From assembly GCA_011317545.1 (NCBI GenBank), contig WUJK01000003.1:2542001-2606000 (forward strand): a DNA stretch of 64,000 nt, written 5' to 3'. How positions within the stretch are numbered: position 1 is the first letter of the stretch; every line of letters starts with the position of its first letter. The stretch is from Coniella vitis (Eukaryota > Ascomycota > Sordariomycetes > Diaporthales > Schizoparmaceae). This document shows positions 36,622 through 47,909 of this stretch, piece by piece. Under the pieces are notes generated by a model. That model saw only the letters and a program-made list of their open reading frames with translations, ran no database searches and was not told where the DNA came from. The position numbers and the translations under genes are program-made.

Positions 36622-38629
36622 CGTACAGCCTGCTGCTGCATCGGTCTCTTTGACCGCCACTCGACACGTCGCTCCTTTGAAATTGGCTCGCAACAATTTC
36701 ATTGCACAGGACTCAAAATCGCACTATCTCCTCAGAGTAGCCAAGGGGTTTCTGCTCTGCTCGGACTGGCTTTTCGTTGAACAGTCGCCTGGATAAGGTC
36801 AGATCGCAGCCCACGCGGCTTTAAGTGCTCTTTTAAATCGCACACGGCGCGAGATCGCAGCCAGGCTCGAGTATTCGAGTCCCACCACTGCACGTGTTGC
36901 GTGTCCTGTGCAAGCTCTGCTGAGGCTTTCTTCCTTGTCGCTCAGATTCTCTGGTATGCCAGCGATCCTACGAGCTCTTTTTGTCAGATACCTCCATACT
37001 GCCTGTATCTACCCCTCTTTCTTCAGCAAGCCCCTTACCAGATCATCAAGTACGGCCGCAGACCGGTGCGCAATGTGGCAGTACTTGGGCAAGGTACTCG
37101 GCCGAGTGAGTGCGCATCGTGGCACACCACGCGCAGCGTCTGCCCATAGCTATTCGCTTACCCCTCGGTAGCTCTCACCGAGTCCTGCCCACGTCTTCTG
37201 GCCTTGACTGCCTGGCTTTCTCTGATGTCCCGTCTCCGTTTCGTTGTACTACCGCTCTGCAGCATTTGTGAGCTGACGTTGCATCAGTGACAGCGGCGCC
37301 CTGCTGCGGCAGCTCAGCTTCACCGACCCAGGTGTCTGCGGCCGATCAGCTACCGTCGGTATTCGTTCTGCAGCGAGCTTCTACTGCCGTCTCAGACAAC
37401 GACCGCCTGTTCATCAGAGTCCTGGTGGCAGAAGCGCCTCCCTAGTACTGCACGTATGTTGGGCTTCCGGTACTGAGTCCAATTGGAGACTTTGTTATGA
37501 CTTCTTTCGACGCAACGCTAGCAACGCGAATAGATCCAACTTCGAGGCGCCCCGGCTCGGTCATAGAAGACTTCTTGACGATAACAAACAAATACGGATT
37601 AAGGCCATTTACTTGGGCATTCAAGACAAGAATTGCAGACTCCATGCACAATTTGTATTCTGAGACTGCAACCCTCACGGAACAGCTCCAGCTGGATCTA
37701 TTTCACTTTTCAAGGCTCACCAGAGGAGCCGTCGTGCTTCACCGGTCGGACAGAAATCCGTCTTTCTCCACCGAGTCGGTCAACAGAAGCCCGAGGTAGC
37801 AGAATTGGGCTGGGTTCTGAAGAAGCTTTCTGGCTTCGCTCCTCTGCAGTGGACTCGTCGAGGGACCCCTTCACTTTTTTTAAAAAAAAAATTATTTTAT
37901 CTATTTTTTTATACCTCCTAAATCTGTTTCCGCCTCGTCTCGCTCCAACCGCCTCTCTTACTACGTTCAGCCCCCTCCTTACCTGCAACCTCCTTGCAAC
38001 CCTACATTTTTTGGCCTCCTCAATCCCTGTCAGTGCTTTCACATTGACATCGCAGATACAGCGGAAGGGCATCGCTCCCCCCGCCGCCACCTTCTCGTCA
38101 TTATTCACACTGTCTTCCTAAGGGCTGCTCTCTGGGCATCAGGCTGGATTGTCCAGGAGGAGGCTTTCTCCCCTGTCCCTTTGGCAAGGCAACCAGCCCC
38201 CTTGCAAACAATTGCTGTATGGATTGCATTGACGTGGTACGGCTTTTGGCGTAATTTCTGCCAAATATCAATGCTGGATTGTCGAATCCCCATGAGGTGA
38301 ATGGTACTTTCGAGAAGGTCACTTCTAGGTTGACAGTGTGTGGTGCTTTGGCCCGCCCTTTTCCAGCGCAAACATGGTAAGGCCTTTTCCATCTCTGTCC
38401 CCACGGTGAACGGCAGACTGCATTGATATATCATCGATCTACCAACCTCAACCTCGTCTCGCTCACTCTCATCAGTTTTGTTCCCGCATGCTTGTTGTCC
38501 ATGACCCGGGACAGATTCAATCCTCACTTCAGTCTCCCTTCATCCCGGTATCCTGCATGAAGTGTCCTTTGTTGTCATATGCAGTTTAGCTGATCTCGCC
38601 TTCAGGACAACAATATTTTGAGACGCCGC

Positions 38630-41600
38630 ATGCAGGTCAGTTACCCAAACGACCTTGCGATCGCAGCCCCGAACACTGTGCCTGCATTGACGTCGCCGTT
38701 CACAATACCTGTGGATTATCCTTTATCACCAACACCCGCCGTTTCCCAAGAGCAAGGAGGCAACTACTCCACATCTGTTTGTTTTGCAAGTCCGCAGTCT
38801 ATAGTCCCACCCGGTCTCGGCGGACACTACCAGCCACCGGAGACATTTCAGCATCAGGCGGGCTACTCGTCCCATTATCATTCCTATATTGCTCCTAACA
38901 ACCACTCATACCATCCGGAACAACCAGTGAAGCGGCAGCGCCTTGATGACGAGATGCGTCTTCCATTTATTCCGCAAGCTTCCGCCAATTACGATGACAA
39001 GCAGAAAACGCCCAAGGTTGACCTTCCCTACCATGACTTGGACAGAGGTGCCGGTAGCGCCTTTACTCTTGCTGGGTGTTTTTCGATCTGTGCACCGACA
39101 ACATCCTTCGAAGAACCTCTAGGTAAGCAAGCCTTGAAACTTTCTAATGAGTGTGTATTGATTCACGATACGTAGCATATCATCCTGTAGTGTCTGGTCC
39201 CATGTATGAGACGTCAGCGCGTACTTTCTCGGAGCTACGCGTACCCGACCTGTCTGACGTTGCCCATCCTCAAGAGTTTGTGGCTCCCGGATTGGAGCAG
39301 CCCCAACTTTTGATTCACCTGGATCCAGATCCCACCTCTGCTCGACAGTTGTTGGCTCAGTACCCACCGATGCAGCCAGCAATACATGGCGATACCACGC
39401 CAGCATATATACAGCATGGCATGACGTCTGAGTCAAGCCCTTTACACATCAAGACAGAGAGTGATGTGCCCAAAGTCGAGGACAGGGAGCAAGACTTCCA
39501 TCTGGGCGCCTTTCCCACATTTCCGGAATACAACAACAAAGTCGACTACTCGCATGATACTGCCTTACATTCTGAGTCCACATCATACGCTGAACAGGGC
39601 CTGACGCGCCCACAAGCTCAATTTCAGCGCTTCATTACTCAGCCTTACATGCCACCAGTTTCCATGACATACGAGCAGTTTGATGTGTACCAAATAGCGC
39701 CTGAGGAGGACTTGCCACGCCAGACCAGAAGTCAAAAACCACAAGCAACGAAACGTGGCCCGTTCAAGGATCAAAACAAACGCGAGAAGACAGCCCAAAC
39801 AAGGAAAATAGGCAGCTGCATCCGCTGCCGAATGCAGCGCATTCGTGTAAGTCTGATCAATGGAATAATAGTAATGCCACCCAACTATACTGACCAGTCC
39901 GATTAGTGCGAGTTTGATCCCGAGGCCCCTGATGACGAGAATGCACCTTGCGACGGCTGCAAGAAAATTGTGGCGAATTCGAAGATCCATCGTCTGCCAT
40001 GCCGCAGATGGAAGTTGGTCGACGTGTCACTCTCCAAATCTGGCAATGTCGAATGGACATATCGTTGGAAGGACAGTAATTCCTTGCCAGAGATCAATAA
40101 ATGGCAGGACAGCACCGATCAAGAGGTCCATCTTAATGACGGCTTCACCGAACTCATACGGGTCCGACTTCGCCAATTCAAAGTAATGGATGGCGATCAG
40201 AAGACGAGAAGGGCTTTCAATTATCACACAGGCACAACCGACGAAATCGAAATGAAACCCTTTGCTTTGGTCGATGTTGCCGACACCAAATTGCAATATG
40301 AGAGATACTTGACCGAGAGCCAAGATCACATATTCAAGAGACTCCTTGGAGACCGGGAGAAGCTTCTGTGGAAGACTTATCGTATGGCCCAAAAGAGACG
40401 AGATGCGCCCAGTCCACAGGTGACTGACTTGGAAAGGGATCTCTTATCCATGACCCTGAGGCTCTGGGTTGCGGTACGTCTTACAACGAGATCATTTGAA
40501 ATTGCAGGCGAAGGCAAGACAGCATTAGGCCAAAGGCCGGATTCGAAAGGCAGGATCTTGCTGCACCCTGTGTTTGGTATGTTTCATTTTATTATGCTGC
40601 TCGGCTCACGGAATTCGCCCTCTAATGGACAGACAAAAATCACAGGCCAGCAGCTTGACAAGGTTCTTCTTGATCATGTTCTGCCGAAACTCCGACGCAA
40701 AACATTGGATTGCCTACAGAATATTACTCAGAGCAAGAAGCCGCATACATGGCTCACAACTTACCTTGTGTCGTTCATTCTTCTCCATAATGTTGCACTC
40801 ATCACCCGCCACGACAAAGATCGCGCTGAAAAGCATGGCGCGAGTGCTGACAAGGTAAATCATCCCACTTGTCAATATTTGAATGATGCGATATCCGAAG
40901 CAATGGAGCAGCTGAACACTTGTCCAAGTCGTCAATCCGTGTGGTGACCCGTACTGACTATATAATCTACATCAGAAACCCCTAGCGATATGGCACCGAG
41001 CAGACAATGTCAAAAAGTATCACCTAGGTTAGCAATTTGACCACATTTACCCTTTGCGTCATGGAGATGTCAAACTCGACCTGGCGCGACTCTCAGCATG
41101 AAGTGGGACGCTAACCGACCGTTAGGTGCTAATATTTTCCTGGCCTACTTCCATTACTGCAACAGAGGCGTATATCCCTTTTCCGACGACTGCAAGCCCT
41201 CGGATTTGCAGACCCTTGCGAAACTCGATCAGGAAGGTATCGAGTTTGTTGAATGGACAAGACAGCAAGTCGGACTTTATAGTAAGTCAGATACCCGCTA
41301 TCGTCAATGAACTCTCAGCCTTAGACGGGCAGTGCTCTTGTGTTCTTTACAACGACAAGGAGACGACTATCTTGTGGACATAAATGCCAGAATACTCACA
41401 GGTTGCCGTGTCCAGAGTATCACTGGGACTGCCTCAAAGACGAAGGACTGGTGATTCCGGCAGATGACACCGCCGATGAGCATGTCCAACTAGCAAAGGC
41501 CTATAGCGATGACTATTTCTTTGTCAGCCAGCTCTTTGAGAAAAATTGGGAACCTCGAGAAACGACCGTCGACAAGAATGCTCGTAGAAAGTTCGGGCCG

Positions 41601-41666
41601 ATGCGCAAAACAGACCGTCAACGAAAGAGACATAGAGACGAGATGACCATGCCAGACATGGTATAA
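38630..41666 (+). CDS. Zn-cluster (C6-like) transcription factor, seven exons
   Basis: Exons are 38630-39122, 39176-39846, 39907-40576, 40646-40854, 40976-41027, 41126-41281 and 41416-41666. The sum is 2502 bases, giving 833 residues. An unstructured Pro/Ser/Tyr-rich N-terminus contains KRQRLDDE. It is followed by CIRCRMQRIRC (Cys379, 382, 389), Cys403, Cys406 and Cys420 (LPC), a Zn2Cys6-like cluster. The C-terminal part has GANIFLAYFHYCNRGVYPF and DYFFVSQLFEKNWEP, shared from memory with a fungal family of GxCxRCRMQRIRC regulators. Such proteins act in the nucleus on pathway genes; the target is unknown. The exon 5 donor GTTAGC and the last two joins rest mainly on frame and family fit. The reading frame runs in from upstream, and an extra ATG-only exon at 38374-38376 joined to 38606 is possible. 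Confidence 0.82.
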
Positions 41667-43065
41667 AAGTCAGTAGCATACGATCCTTCTGGACACACAT
41701 AGCCATAGCACACTGCATGTGAGTGTACTGTTGCTAACTGTGTTTCCAAAGACGACTGCAGGGACAATGTCCATGATTACGTTTCCATTTTCAAGAGTGG
41801 ACACCATTTTTTGGACTAGTCCCTGCTACGATCTCCAGCTCCAAGCGCAACCAGTCCCCGATCCCAAGGGTGGTATGCTCAGTTGAGGATCGACGAATTG
41901 CATGCGTTCTTACGGAGAAATCAATTCGGCTCACACCACCTCCTGCACAACTCGTTTACTGCTACACTATCATGTACACTGGGAGATGAATCTATTTTTT
42001 TTTTCCCTCCTACTTTCTGCGGATGTTATCTTGTTACTTTTTTTTTTTCCGGTGGCACATTCTCATTCTTGGATACTCTGCGCGAGCGAGCAGGCAAGCA
42101 CTTCATAGCGGGTGTATATTTTGGTTGTGGTTTTTTTTCCCCTTCCCTTCGAAACGTTGCTTCACTAATGGCGCTCTTTCAACATACGGTACCTGAAAGG
42201 CATGGTCGCTATACTGAAAGATGAGAGTGATGCTCTAAATAAACAGTACCAAACCATTATCTCCATTCGATTTTGCTGTGGTACGTCCTAGAACAGGCGG
42301 TAATTACCTAATGTAAAATGTTTCACAGCTGTGCAACTAATACTATAGCGTAAGTAATGTTCGGAGAATTGCAGCTATCTTGTCTTCTTTTTGTCTTTTA
42401 ATAGAAGAGATAAATACATAAATAAGAAACAAAAAAAATTACTAGTCGCTCAGCTATCGATGAGTACATAGTAATATGAAACTGAATTGTGGTAGGAATT
42501 TTGCAGCCTCAGACCAACGAATGACCATGAATTTCATCCTCTCCTTGACGTTGCAATGAGTTGAGGGTTGCCAAGACTTTGAGACGCACATGTGGATATC
42601 TTCACCGCGGGCCTCTCTCCTTTGCGCATGTACGGGGGTTGGCGTGTACAGGGTTCACGTTGACCGATACATAGTATGATGCTCTTTTTCTTGAGCCATT
42701 GAAACGTCTTTAAGACGCCTTTTCCTTTTTTCTTTTTTTTTCTTTTCTTTTTTCTTTTTTTCCTTTTTCCTTTTTGGTGATACCTACCTGTGCCGGGGTG
42801 GTTTTCTTTTTCTCTATGAGTTCTGCACATAGATGTCGTCAAATGTCGACCACTGGATTAATTTACGGCCCAAGACCTTGCATAGATGGGCACTACTAGT
42901 TATGTAGCAGCATATCAAAGGCTCACCGAGTGTTGTTTTGGATGTACTGTGTAAGGTATGATGAGGTCGTACGCCAGCATCAAAATTTCCGAGGCGCGTG
43001 ATACACCGGTTTGTAGCTTTCAGAAGCACTTGAGCGTTATAGCCAAAATGAGTACTATTTTTTGA

Positions 43066-43094
43066 TTTTTTTTTTTTTTAAAAAAAAAAAAAAA
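43066..43094. repeat. T14-A15 homopolymer junction
   Basis: Fourteen T are followed directly by fifteen A, nearly perfectly self-complementary. Confidence 0.95.
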
Positions 43095-43504
43095 GAAAAT
43101 GAAGCTTTCCCCTGGAGGGCCTCAGCGCACCCCAGTAAGTTAAGTGGGAAGATAGGACGGGGTGATGGATTGGGCGATCGCCAAGGAGGCAGACCAGGCC
43201 AAGTAATTGTATTGTTAATATGGTATAAGTAGCAAGGTACAACAACAGAACAGTTCTCTGCGACCAAGTTCCAAAGGGGGGGGGGGGGGAATGAGGGCCA
43301 GATTTGAGAAGTACCTTCAGATACAATCGATGGCTTTGGATGTGTCGGTTCAAGGCGATCTGACTTTGTCTTCGGGGGCCGGGGGTGTGTGTCGATTGAC
43401 ATATGCGGCAGATCCCGTCCCATTGCACATGTGCAGGTTCTCATCGAACAAGGCGACTTGGTAGAAGATACTATACATAAGCACTAGACACATCGTGGCC
43501 AAGT

Positions 43505-43541
43505 AGAAGAAGAAGAAGAAGAAGAAGAAGAAGAAGAAGAA
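43505..43541. repeat. AGA trinucleotide microsatellite
   Basis: About twelve uninterrupted AGA units in non-coding DNA. Confidence 0.95.
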
Positions 43542-45237
43542 ACGACAGCCATTGCAAGACCTGAAAAACCAACATCGGGGTCCCCTCTGCTCGGTTGAGC
43601 ACCGCTGGCAACGTCCAACAGCGACCGGTTGTGCCAGTACGTGTGGTTGCTGGCGGTAACGCTGATGCTTGACGACATAAAGAGAAAAGAGGCAAAAAGG
43701 GAGGGGGGGCGCGCGTCTTGGCGCTCGTTGCACAAAACCACTTGTTTGCGATCTTAATAGGCTTCAAAGGGCCGACACCAGCCATACCGGTCACCCGATC
43801 GAGATGAATGACACTGAGGCACTCACTCTGTCGTCTTCATTTCCTTTCGACATACTTCACTATATACATGGAAGCCGTGCCTTTACCAATATCCGGCAGC
43901 CATAACCGCTGCCACGCCGGACATGGGTCAAAGGTACGAGAAAGCACCATTGATTTAGCTGGAGCCGAGCGGGTAGATCGATATCACTTTTTCATTCTGA
44001 CAAGATCTAGACGCTGCTTACCCGTCAGGTTCCACCGCCTTGTGCGATACTTTGGCTACTACTATGTAGTACATACGTAGTCGTAGAAGCAGTAGTCTTC
44101 TTGTCTTGGGAGTTTTCTTTCCGCTGCTTTCTTTTCCTCTCCTTGTTTTGATTGTGTGGATGTGTGATGGTTGTGTCTTTGGATCCACTGTTCAATCTGC
44201 TGCTACTATGCGATGGTACAGAAGTAGTAGCCTTTCTGTAACACAGTATACGGGACTGGGCTCGTTTGCGCGTTCGGCCAGCAGCATGGCTGGTGGAACA
44301 AAGGTACATACTAGTAGTATCCCCGGGTTGGCGGCTATGCTTTTCCTTTTGCGCAGGTGGGGGTGCGAGCTCGAAGGAGCACGCCACGTCTGCGGGCCGT
44401 ATTGGCAGAACATATGCAGCACCGATGCAACGAGAAAGCAACCATTGCCAGTCCCTGGACTGCATCTTCTGGGCCAATCCAGCTTCGCCTGCTGCTAGCC
44501 GAGCGCTCTGTTTTCGTGGCCTTTGCTGGTGGAGGGCCGTGGAATGTTGTATATTGTAGTTATGCCTTTCTGCTGAGACTCGAAAACACGCTGCAAATGG
44601 TGCACCCGGCCGTCTTGTTATCCCCAAATCGCGCAGCAGTACTATGTATACACAGTAGTAAGTACCGTGGGCTGCGTGGGTGGGCTGGTGCGTTAGTTAG
44701 ATAAGCAAAGTCAGGGTGGGGCTGGGCACTTGGTGTACGTAAAGCTCGACATCGTACGTTGGACTCGAATACGTCGAGGTACCTGTGTACATAGTACCTC
44801 TATCGTACACACTATATCAATAGTAGTAATAGTAATACTGAAATGGCAGCTGCGCTTGGAGACGCGCTTCTTTGACGCTGCTCCATACTACATAGTATTA
44901 GTATAGCAGCTTCCAGGTGAGCAGTGGCAGTGGACGAGTGGATATGTCACCTCAATGCTACATAGGAACATAACCTTATCAAACCGGGGCTCTTTGCGGC
45001 CACTCCAGACGTCCCCCCCCCCCCCCGGGCTTGTATCTGCCACAGCAGTCCTTCCTTGCCAACTGGGTATCAAAACCGAATGTGACACAAACCCTTTCTC
45101 GGTGGATGCCTCCTGCCGATGTTTACATAGTATTATATAGCGACCGGGACCGGGATTGGCAGCATTCTTACTTCTGCATTTATTAGCACGCTCCTCCCTC
45201 CAACAAGTGGTAATCGGAGATTTCCGCCACCACCACC

Positions 45238-45260
45238 GCTGCTGCTGCTGCTGCTGCTGC
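45238..45260. repeat. GCT trinucleotide microsatellite
   Basis: Seven to eight GCT units, preceded by a short CAC run, about 1.1 kb upstream of the dioxygenase gene. Confidence 0.9.
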
Positions 45261-45410
45261 TACTGCACTGGCCAGAGTACCTTTCAAGCTACTTACTGTA
45301 CGTAGTACTGTTGAGTACTTGGTATTCGGGTATCCGTGTGCATACCTAGGTAGAGATAGATGACCAGTCCAGAGTCCAGTTGACCGCATAGCACAGCAAA
45401 AGCGTTGCGT

Positions 45411-45440
45411 AGCACAGCACAGCACAGCACAGCACAGCAG
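45411..45440. repeat. AGCAC pentamer repeat
   Basis: Five perfect AGCAC units and one AGCAG unit. Confidence 0.95.
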
Positions 45441-45723
45441 GCACTTGCAGAGTCGCAATGGCCAGTCCTGCGCAAGTGGAGCCCCCATTGCAAAATGCAA
45501 AATACCACAAACCATTGCATGGCCGTTGCCACGTCCCTTGGATATCAAAATGCAAAGTCTGCATCCAGGTTACTTTGCACCTCGGGTATGTACTGGGCGC
45601 CATTGGCAGTTGGTTGGTGGGCACTCCATAATATTTCAGAGGGTCCTTGATTGTTTTCTTTATTTTCTTGGTTTCCTCTTGCGTACACACGGTGGTAGTC
45701 AGGCAGGTACCTGCTTGCTCTCT

Positions 45724-45768
45724 CTCTGGCTGCTCTGGCTGCTCTGGCTGCTCTGGCTGCTCTGGCTG
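45724..45768. repeat. CTCTGGCTG 9-mer tandem repeat (5 units)
   Basis: Five perfect head-to-tail units. It lies within 600 bases upstream of the dioxygenase start and within 550 bases of two other tandem repeats. Confidence 0.95.
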
Positions 45769-46316
45769 CTGCCGAGACCCTGGTTTGGCGCACAGAGCAG
45801 CAGCATTCAACCCTTCCCTAATAGGAAGCAGCGCCTTCTCTTCAGAGCTTCCTTTTCCCCTGTGCCCAATTGAATTAGATAGAAGGCAGAACCGTGCCTG
45901 CGCCCATCATCTGATCGCGAGGCATGCTTCACCACTTGGTCTTTCCTTCTGATGAGAAAACGCTCATCTATGCTGCCCATACATGTAAATGGTTGCTGTT
46001 ATAAAAGTCAACCTGCTCCCCAGACTCTTTGCCCCCAGTTTTCTATCTTCCTCCCTCACCATCTTCAACGCTTGCACCAACACCTCCAATCACCTCATCC
46101 ACCACCAAAACCCAACGGCAACTCCATCACCACCTGCTCCACTTTTGTGTTCACCCTTAAGCCTTTGGCCAGTTTCCACTCATCTTTGTGGCCTCATACG
46201 TTTTCCTGACACCGGTTTGCGTGTCTTCTGCTGTCAAAACAGTCCACTCGAGTGCACTCACGTCTATTCACACCAAGCCTTGATCTTCTCTTGTTCCTCA
46301 GCTTCCCAGTGTCACC

Positions 46317-47813
46317 ATGTCTTCGGTTGATCTGCGAACTGCTGCCCCTGCTCCCTTGCTCCGTGCTGGGAGCATTGACCTGGCTACCTCCAGCTTGCCC
46401 GAGAATTTCCCTCCTGTTATCAATGGCAGCCGTGCTTGGACTAGCAACACCTTCAACAACAACAATGAGTTTATCTACAATCTCACTGCTACTCAGATTG
46501 CAGAGGTCACTCAGGGCCTTGCCAAATTCAAGGGTATGTGTCTGGGTTTCCTCTTTGTGACTTTTGGCCTATCCACCAGCCCAGCCCCCTTGTGTACTAA
46601 GCCTAGTTACAATGGCCTTTTTTGTTTTGAGGAAAAGTAGGGACAAAAAAAAAGGACGGCTACGTCCTCAACCCCTGCTTACTCCCCTGTCTCGAGTCAG
46701 CCTTGCATAAGTATACATGGAGACTATCTACTGTGACGCTAACTTTGGCTCAACTTTGTATAGAGACTGGGCTGAATGCCACCAAGATTACAGCAGCAAA
46801 CTTCCCTCTTCCCACTCTGGGCACGACCCTCTCTGACTTCAGCCGTGAGATTCACACTGGTCGTGGCTTCAAGGTCATCCGGGGCCTTAACCCTGCCGAC
46901 TTCTCTGATGGAGATTTGACCATGATCTTCCTGGGCATCAGTGCCTATATTGGAGACAAAATTGGCCGACAGGACCGAGCTGGCAACTGCATGGGTGAGC
47001 TTCTCCTCTTTGAGTATATTCTATCAAGCTAGAAGATTGCCTCTAAGACTTTTTGTATCAGTCCACATCATTGCCGACAAGGCCAACAGCACCCACCACC
47101 GCCACTCCACCGACCCAATTGTAAGTCTTTTCTGATTTCTATCCTCATCTGTTATACAGATGGCATCAATTGCCGAAATAGGCCAGCCGCTGATGCTCTG
47201 AGGGCAGACCTTCCATACTGAGGAGACGGGCGATTCGATTGCATGGCTTACGCGCAACGTTGCCAAGGAGGGCGGCAAGTGCGTAATTTCTTCGGTCGCC
47301 ACTGCCTACAATATCCTGGCTGCCACTCGTCCTGATTTGGTTCGTATTTTGGCAGCGGGCAACTGGCCTTTTGCCTTTCCCCGTTACCAATGTCGCCCGG
47401 TCATTTTCAACGTCAATGGCAAGATCCTGTGCAATTTTGGTCGAGCTTCCCTCTTGGGGTCGTCTATCCACCCTCGCAAGGCCCATTTGCCCAAGCTGAG
47501 CGCTCAGCAGATTGAGGCCCTTGATGCAATTGAGACCATTGCGCGTGCCACTGAGTTCTCTTTTGCCACCCAGCCAGGCGACATTCACTTCATCGCCAAC
47601 CAGTCTGTTCTTCATCGCAGAGACGGATACACCGACAGCCCCGACCAGAGCCGTCACTTGGTCCGCCTACGGCTGGCCAGCTCGACCTTCGGCGCCAATA
47701 TTCCAGTTTTGGCTCGTGAGTGGAGTGATGCATTTGGAGATACCGGCGATCGGGTCTTTCACTTTGACCCTATGCCTTCTGAATTCTTTCCTCTTCGCAA
47801 GTACCCCAACTGA
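46317..47813 (+). CDS. TauD/TfdA-like Fe(II)/2-oxoglutarate dioxygenase family protein
   Basis: Exons are 46317-46533, 46764-46994, 47062-47120 and 47208-47813, giving 370 residues. The start context (cagtgtcaccATGTC) is good. Visible motifs are LPTLGTTLSDFSREIHTGRGFKVIRGLNPADFSD (the N-terminal core of the fungal TauD-like family) and FHTEE with the first metal His172 and Glu174 in HxE form. The distal His305 is in QSVLHRRDGY, with Arg residues shortly after (SRHLVRLRL), and the typical FFPLRKYPN C-terminus is present. Members use Fe(II) and 2-oxoglutarate to oxidise small molecules such as taurine or other sulfonates; the substrate here is unknown. Exon 4 starts at 47208 because a TGA lies just upstream in frame. 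Introns 2 and 3 are 67 and 87 bases; intron 1 is 230 bases and its acceptor is the least certain. Confidence 0.87.
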
Positions 47814-47882
47814 GGCTTTGGCAGCTTGTGCATATGCCGAGTGGAAACGACGCTTGGACGCAAGAGGTCTTGTATGTGTGCA

Positions 47883-47909
47883 TGTGTGTGTGTGTGTGTG
47901 TGTGTGTGT
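47883..47909. repeat. GT dinucleotide microsatellite
   Basis: About 13 TG units, 70 bases downstream of the dioxygenase stop. Confidence 0.95.

Larger units (their letters stand above)
29026..38629. other. 9.6 kb interval without a recognisable gene
   Basis: Upstream of both the kinase-like gene and the transcription factor. Many open frames of 60-260 codons occur on both strands, but none shows family motifs, and the longest (31054-31848, -) runs through a poly-T tract. Contents are T43 (31353-31395), T46 (33913-33958), A27 (36595-36621), a hexamer repeat (36152-36205), an 11-base tandem duplication near 34558-34579, and TACTATGTA copies at 30285, 31949, 32344 and 32351. The last 2.5 kb is pyrimidine-rich and could be promoter and leader of the transcription factor. 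Confidence 0.45.
41667..46316. other. Intergenic region, transcription factor to TauD-like gene
   Basis: There is no recognisable gene. T-rich tracts lie at 41995-42055 and 42717-42777. A T14-A15 junction is at 43066-43094, an AGA microsatellite at 43505-43541 and three tandem repeats at 45.2-45.8 kb. TACTATGTA copies occur at 42465, 42668, 44060, 44640, 44788, 44889 and 45124. The last 350 bases are C- and T-rich, as expected for a promoter and leader. Confidence 0.5.

Noticed and set aside
37497..37799. 100-codon ATG-started frame upstream of the transcription factor
   Set aside because: Weak start context, no family resemblance, inside the likely promoter region.
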